NCBI GenBank assembly: GCA_030430385.1
Contig: JAUIFO010000004.1
Coordinates: forward strand, 62,001 to 126,000
Length of the DNA stretch: 64,000 bases
Direction of reading: 5' to 3'
Origin: Bacteroidia bacterium
GTDB lineage: Bacteria > Bacteroidota > Bacteroidia > Flavobacteriales > Flavobacteriaceae
Part shown: positions 62,560 to 64,000 of the stretch, piece after piece
How the letters are laid out: every line of letters starts with the position of its first letter
How positions within the stretch are numbered: the first letter of the stretch is position 1
Notes under the pieces: model-generated
The model's input: the letters and a program-made list of their open reading frames with translations, nothing else
The model's database searches: none
What the model was told of the DNA's origin: nothing
Translations under genes and position numbers: made by a program

Positions 62560-63366
62560 ATGCGTACAATATTCAACCTCAAAAATTCTCTAAAAGTACT
62601 ATCGATATTTGCTATTGCTGTACTAAGTTCATGTGCCTCAAAAAAAGATATTGTTTACTTTCAAGATGAACCATTAAGTGAAACTAGTCAGATCGACAAT
62701 TCGTTCCAACTTACCTATAAAACCAACGATATTCTTACCATAGATGTATCGTCTATTGAACCAGCAGCTGTGATGCCTTTTAATCTTGCTCCTGTGTCTT
62801 ATGCTAATTCAACAAGCACTAATTTAAATGCGAATGGCAATGTTCTCAGACAAACCTATTTAGTAGATTCTGAAGGAAATATTGAGTTTCCAGTTTTAGG
62901 AACGATTCACATCGCTGGAATGACTAGAGCTGAAGCAACTGAAATGCTTAAGGAACAATTAAGAGAATACGTTAAAGATGCCATTGTAAATATTAGACTT
63001 ATCAACTTTACGGTTACAGTTTTAGGTGAAGTTAACAGACCTGGAACTTATACTGTTCAAGATGAGCGAATTTCACTTTCTGAAGCCTTAGGTTTAGCTG
63101 GAGATTTAACCATCTACGGAAAACGTGACAATGTCTTTTTAATTAGAGAGATCAATGGTGAGAAAAAGTATGCGAAATTTGATTTAACTACAATTAATGT
63201 GGTTAATAATCCTGTATACTATTTATCACAAAATGATGTGGTTTATGTTGAGCCAAATGGTTCTAGAGTACGTCAAGCATCTTACAACCAAACTACTCCT
63301 GTGATTATTTCTGCAATTGCAACGCTTACAACAATTGCAGCAATTTTAATTAATAACAGTAATTAA
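62560..63366 (+). CDS. Wza-like polysaccharide export lipoprotein
   Basis: The 268-residue protein has a lipobox (VLSSC, Cys25), followed by ASKKDIVYFQDEPL, and a polysaccharide-export domain: YKTNDILTIDVSSIEP and VDSEGNIEFPVLGTIHIAGMTRAEA. An SLBB-like domain (INFTVTVLGEVNRPGTYTV) follows, and a hydrophobic C-terminus (PVIISAIATLTTIAAILI) may span the outer membrane. It would form the export channel with the Wzc-like protein next to it. The gap to that gene is 8 bp. Confidence 0.93.
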   Translation: MRTIFNLKNSLKVLSIFAIAVLSSCASKKDIVYFQDEPLSETSQIDNSFQLTYKTNDILTIDVSSIEPAAVMPFNLAPVSYANSTSTNLNANGNVLRQTYLVDSEGNIEFPVLGTIHIAGMTRAEATEMLKEQLREYVKDAIVNIRLINFTVTVLGEVNRPGTYTVQDERISLSEALGLAGDLTIYGKRDNVFLIREINGEKKYAKFDLTTINVVNNPVYYLSQNDVVYVEPNGSRVRQASYNQTTPVIISAIATLTTIAAILINNSN

Positions 63367-63374
63367 TCTTACTC

Positions 63375-64000
63375 ATGAATTCTAATAACACCCAAAGTTT
63401 TCAGAATGAGTTGAGAGATAAGATCGATTTATTTCTTTCGAAGTGGAAACTTATAGCAATTTGTACAATACTAGCCTTAATTGCAGCATTCATTTATTTG
63501 AGATATTCTACAAACCAATATCAGGCTACTGCAATAATTAAAATAAACAGTGAAAAGCAATCTCAAGCAATGCCAGAGATTTCTGCACTGCAAGATTATG
63601 GTTTGTTTTCAACAGATTTCTCAAATATTACTGATGAAATTGAGATCATAAAATCAAGAGCGCTTGTAAGAGAGGTTGTTAAGGATCTTAAACTTAATAT
63701 TCAATATTTTGTAAAAGGAAAAATTAAAGAACAAGAGGTTTACAGCAATCCGCCTGTAACACTTAACTTTTTTGAAAGTGATTCTATTATTAATACCGTA
63801 GATACGACGTTATATGTTAAGATTAAATCAGACACTAAGTTTTCATTATCTAATGAAGATGGAGGTATGTTTGGTGGTGACGATGCTGAAGAGTATGCTT
63901 TTGGAGATAGGATTTCAACTGGTTTTGGTGATTTTGTCATCACACCAAATGTTGGTCAATATGCTTCTGAACCTGGAAGACATATAAAAATTCAAATGTC
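63375..64000 (+). CDS. Wzc/Wzz-like chain-length or tyrosine-kinase protein, 3' end beyond window
   Basis: The frame opens with ATG at 63375 and stays open to the window edge (208 codons). It starts MNSNNTQSFQNELRDKIDLF and then has a membrane helix (KLIAICTILALIAAFIYLRY) at about 24-43, followed by the Wzz-type region (YQATAIIKINSEK, EIEIIKSRALVREVVKDL). This is the N-terminal part of a polysaccharide co-polymerase, often fused to a BY-type tyrosine kinase in Bacteroidota. Only the complete gene can show whether the kinase is present. Confidence 0.88.
   Translation, partial: MNSNNTQSFQNELRDKIDLFLSKWKLIAICTILALIAAFIYLRYSTNQYQATAIIKINSEKQSQAMPEISALQDYGLFSTDFSNITDEIEIIKSRALVREVVKDLKLNIQYFVKGKIKEQEVYSNPPVTLNFFESDSIINTVDTTLYVKIKSDTKFSLSNEDGGMFGGDDAEEYAFGDRISTGFGDFVITPNVGQYASEPGRHIKIQM

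Noticed and set aside
48433..64000. Capsule locus as a recent horizontal acquisition
   Set aside because: Base composition and codon use look like the rest of the window, and no mobile element or flanking repeat was seen.

Overview
The window is about 64 kb of low-GC DNA from a member of the Bacteroidota, almost certainly the family Flavobacteriaceae. Reasons: an sprCDBF-like gliding operon, PorX, type IX secretion (T9SS) sorting domains of type A and type B, an lpxC-fabZ gene fusion, flavobacterial promoters (TTG-N19-23-TAnnTTTG), and few Shine-Dalgarno sites. I place it among marine gliding flavobacteria by gene content and order; the genus cannot be fixed from the sequence alone. I saw no tRNA, rRNA, CRISPR array, insertion sequence or prophage.

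Layout. 1-5.4 kb: mixed small operons (a truncated M19-like peptidase, an M23/LysM peptidase, an AraC regulator with a DUF6265-like protein, a dioxygenase-fold protein, and a secreted protein behind a 20-bp-period repeat array and a good promoter). 5.5-20.2 kb: a surface and gliding locus with a beta-helix protein, then genes in the order sprC, sprD, sprB, sprF. Here SprD carries eleven 16-residue repeats and SprB is a 2738-residue adhesin. 20.2-28.9 kb: a membrane-anchored OmpR/ToxR-type regulator divergent from a YceI gene with helically phased repeats between them, a DUF4251 lipoprotein, a large BNR/VPS10-like propeller protein, a triplet of REP-like repeats, and an M16 protease. 28.9-36.4 kb: a minus-strand housekeeping run containing an HD hydrolase, lpxD, lpxC-fabZ, lpxA, efp, a second lpxD-like gene, an NTF2-like gene and sucD. 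36.4-42.8 kb: porX, tsaE, a small accessory cluster (47-residue secreted peptide, three paralogous membrane proteins, a CI-like HTH regulator), then ald and a DUF4258-like gene.

42.8-48.1 kb: one giant secreted pectate-lyase-like protein with sixteen Ig-like modules and a T9SS type A C-terminal domain. 48.4-64 kb: a capsule or exopolysaccharide locus. It holds two acyltransferases, a Wzx-like flippase, a Wzy/ligase-like membrane protein, three GT4 glycosyltransferases, a PglC/WcaJ-type initiating sugar transferase, an ATP-grasp ligase, an antisense FemAB/GNAT-like gene, a DegT aminotransferase, a PglF/CapD-type dehydratase, a Wza-like export lipoprotein and the start of a Wzc/Wzz-like gene that leaves the window.

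How it fits together: much of the window builds or serves the cell surface. Lipid A enzymes, capsule assembly and T9SS cargo (SprB, SprC and the lyase) sit beside PorX, which controls T9SS. The least explained parts are the 38.7-41.1 kb peptide/membrane-protein/HTH cluster and several unassigned operator-like repeats.
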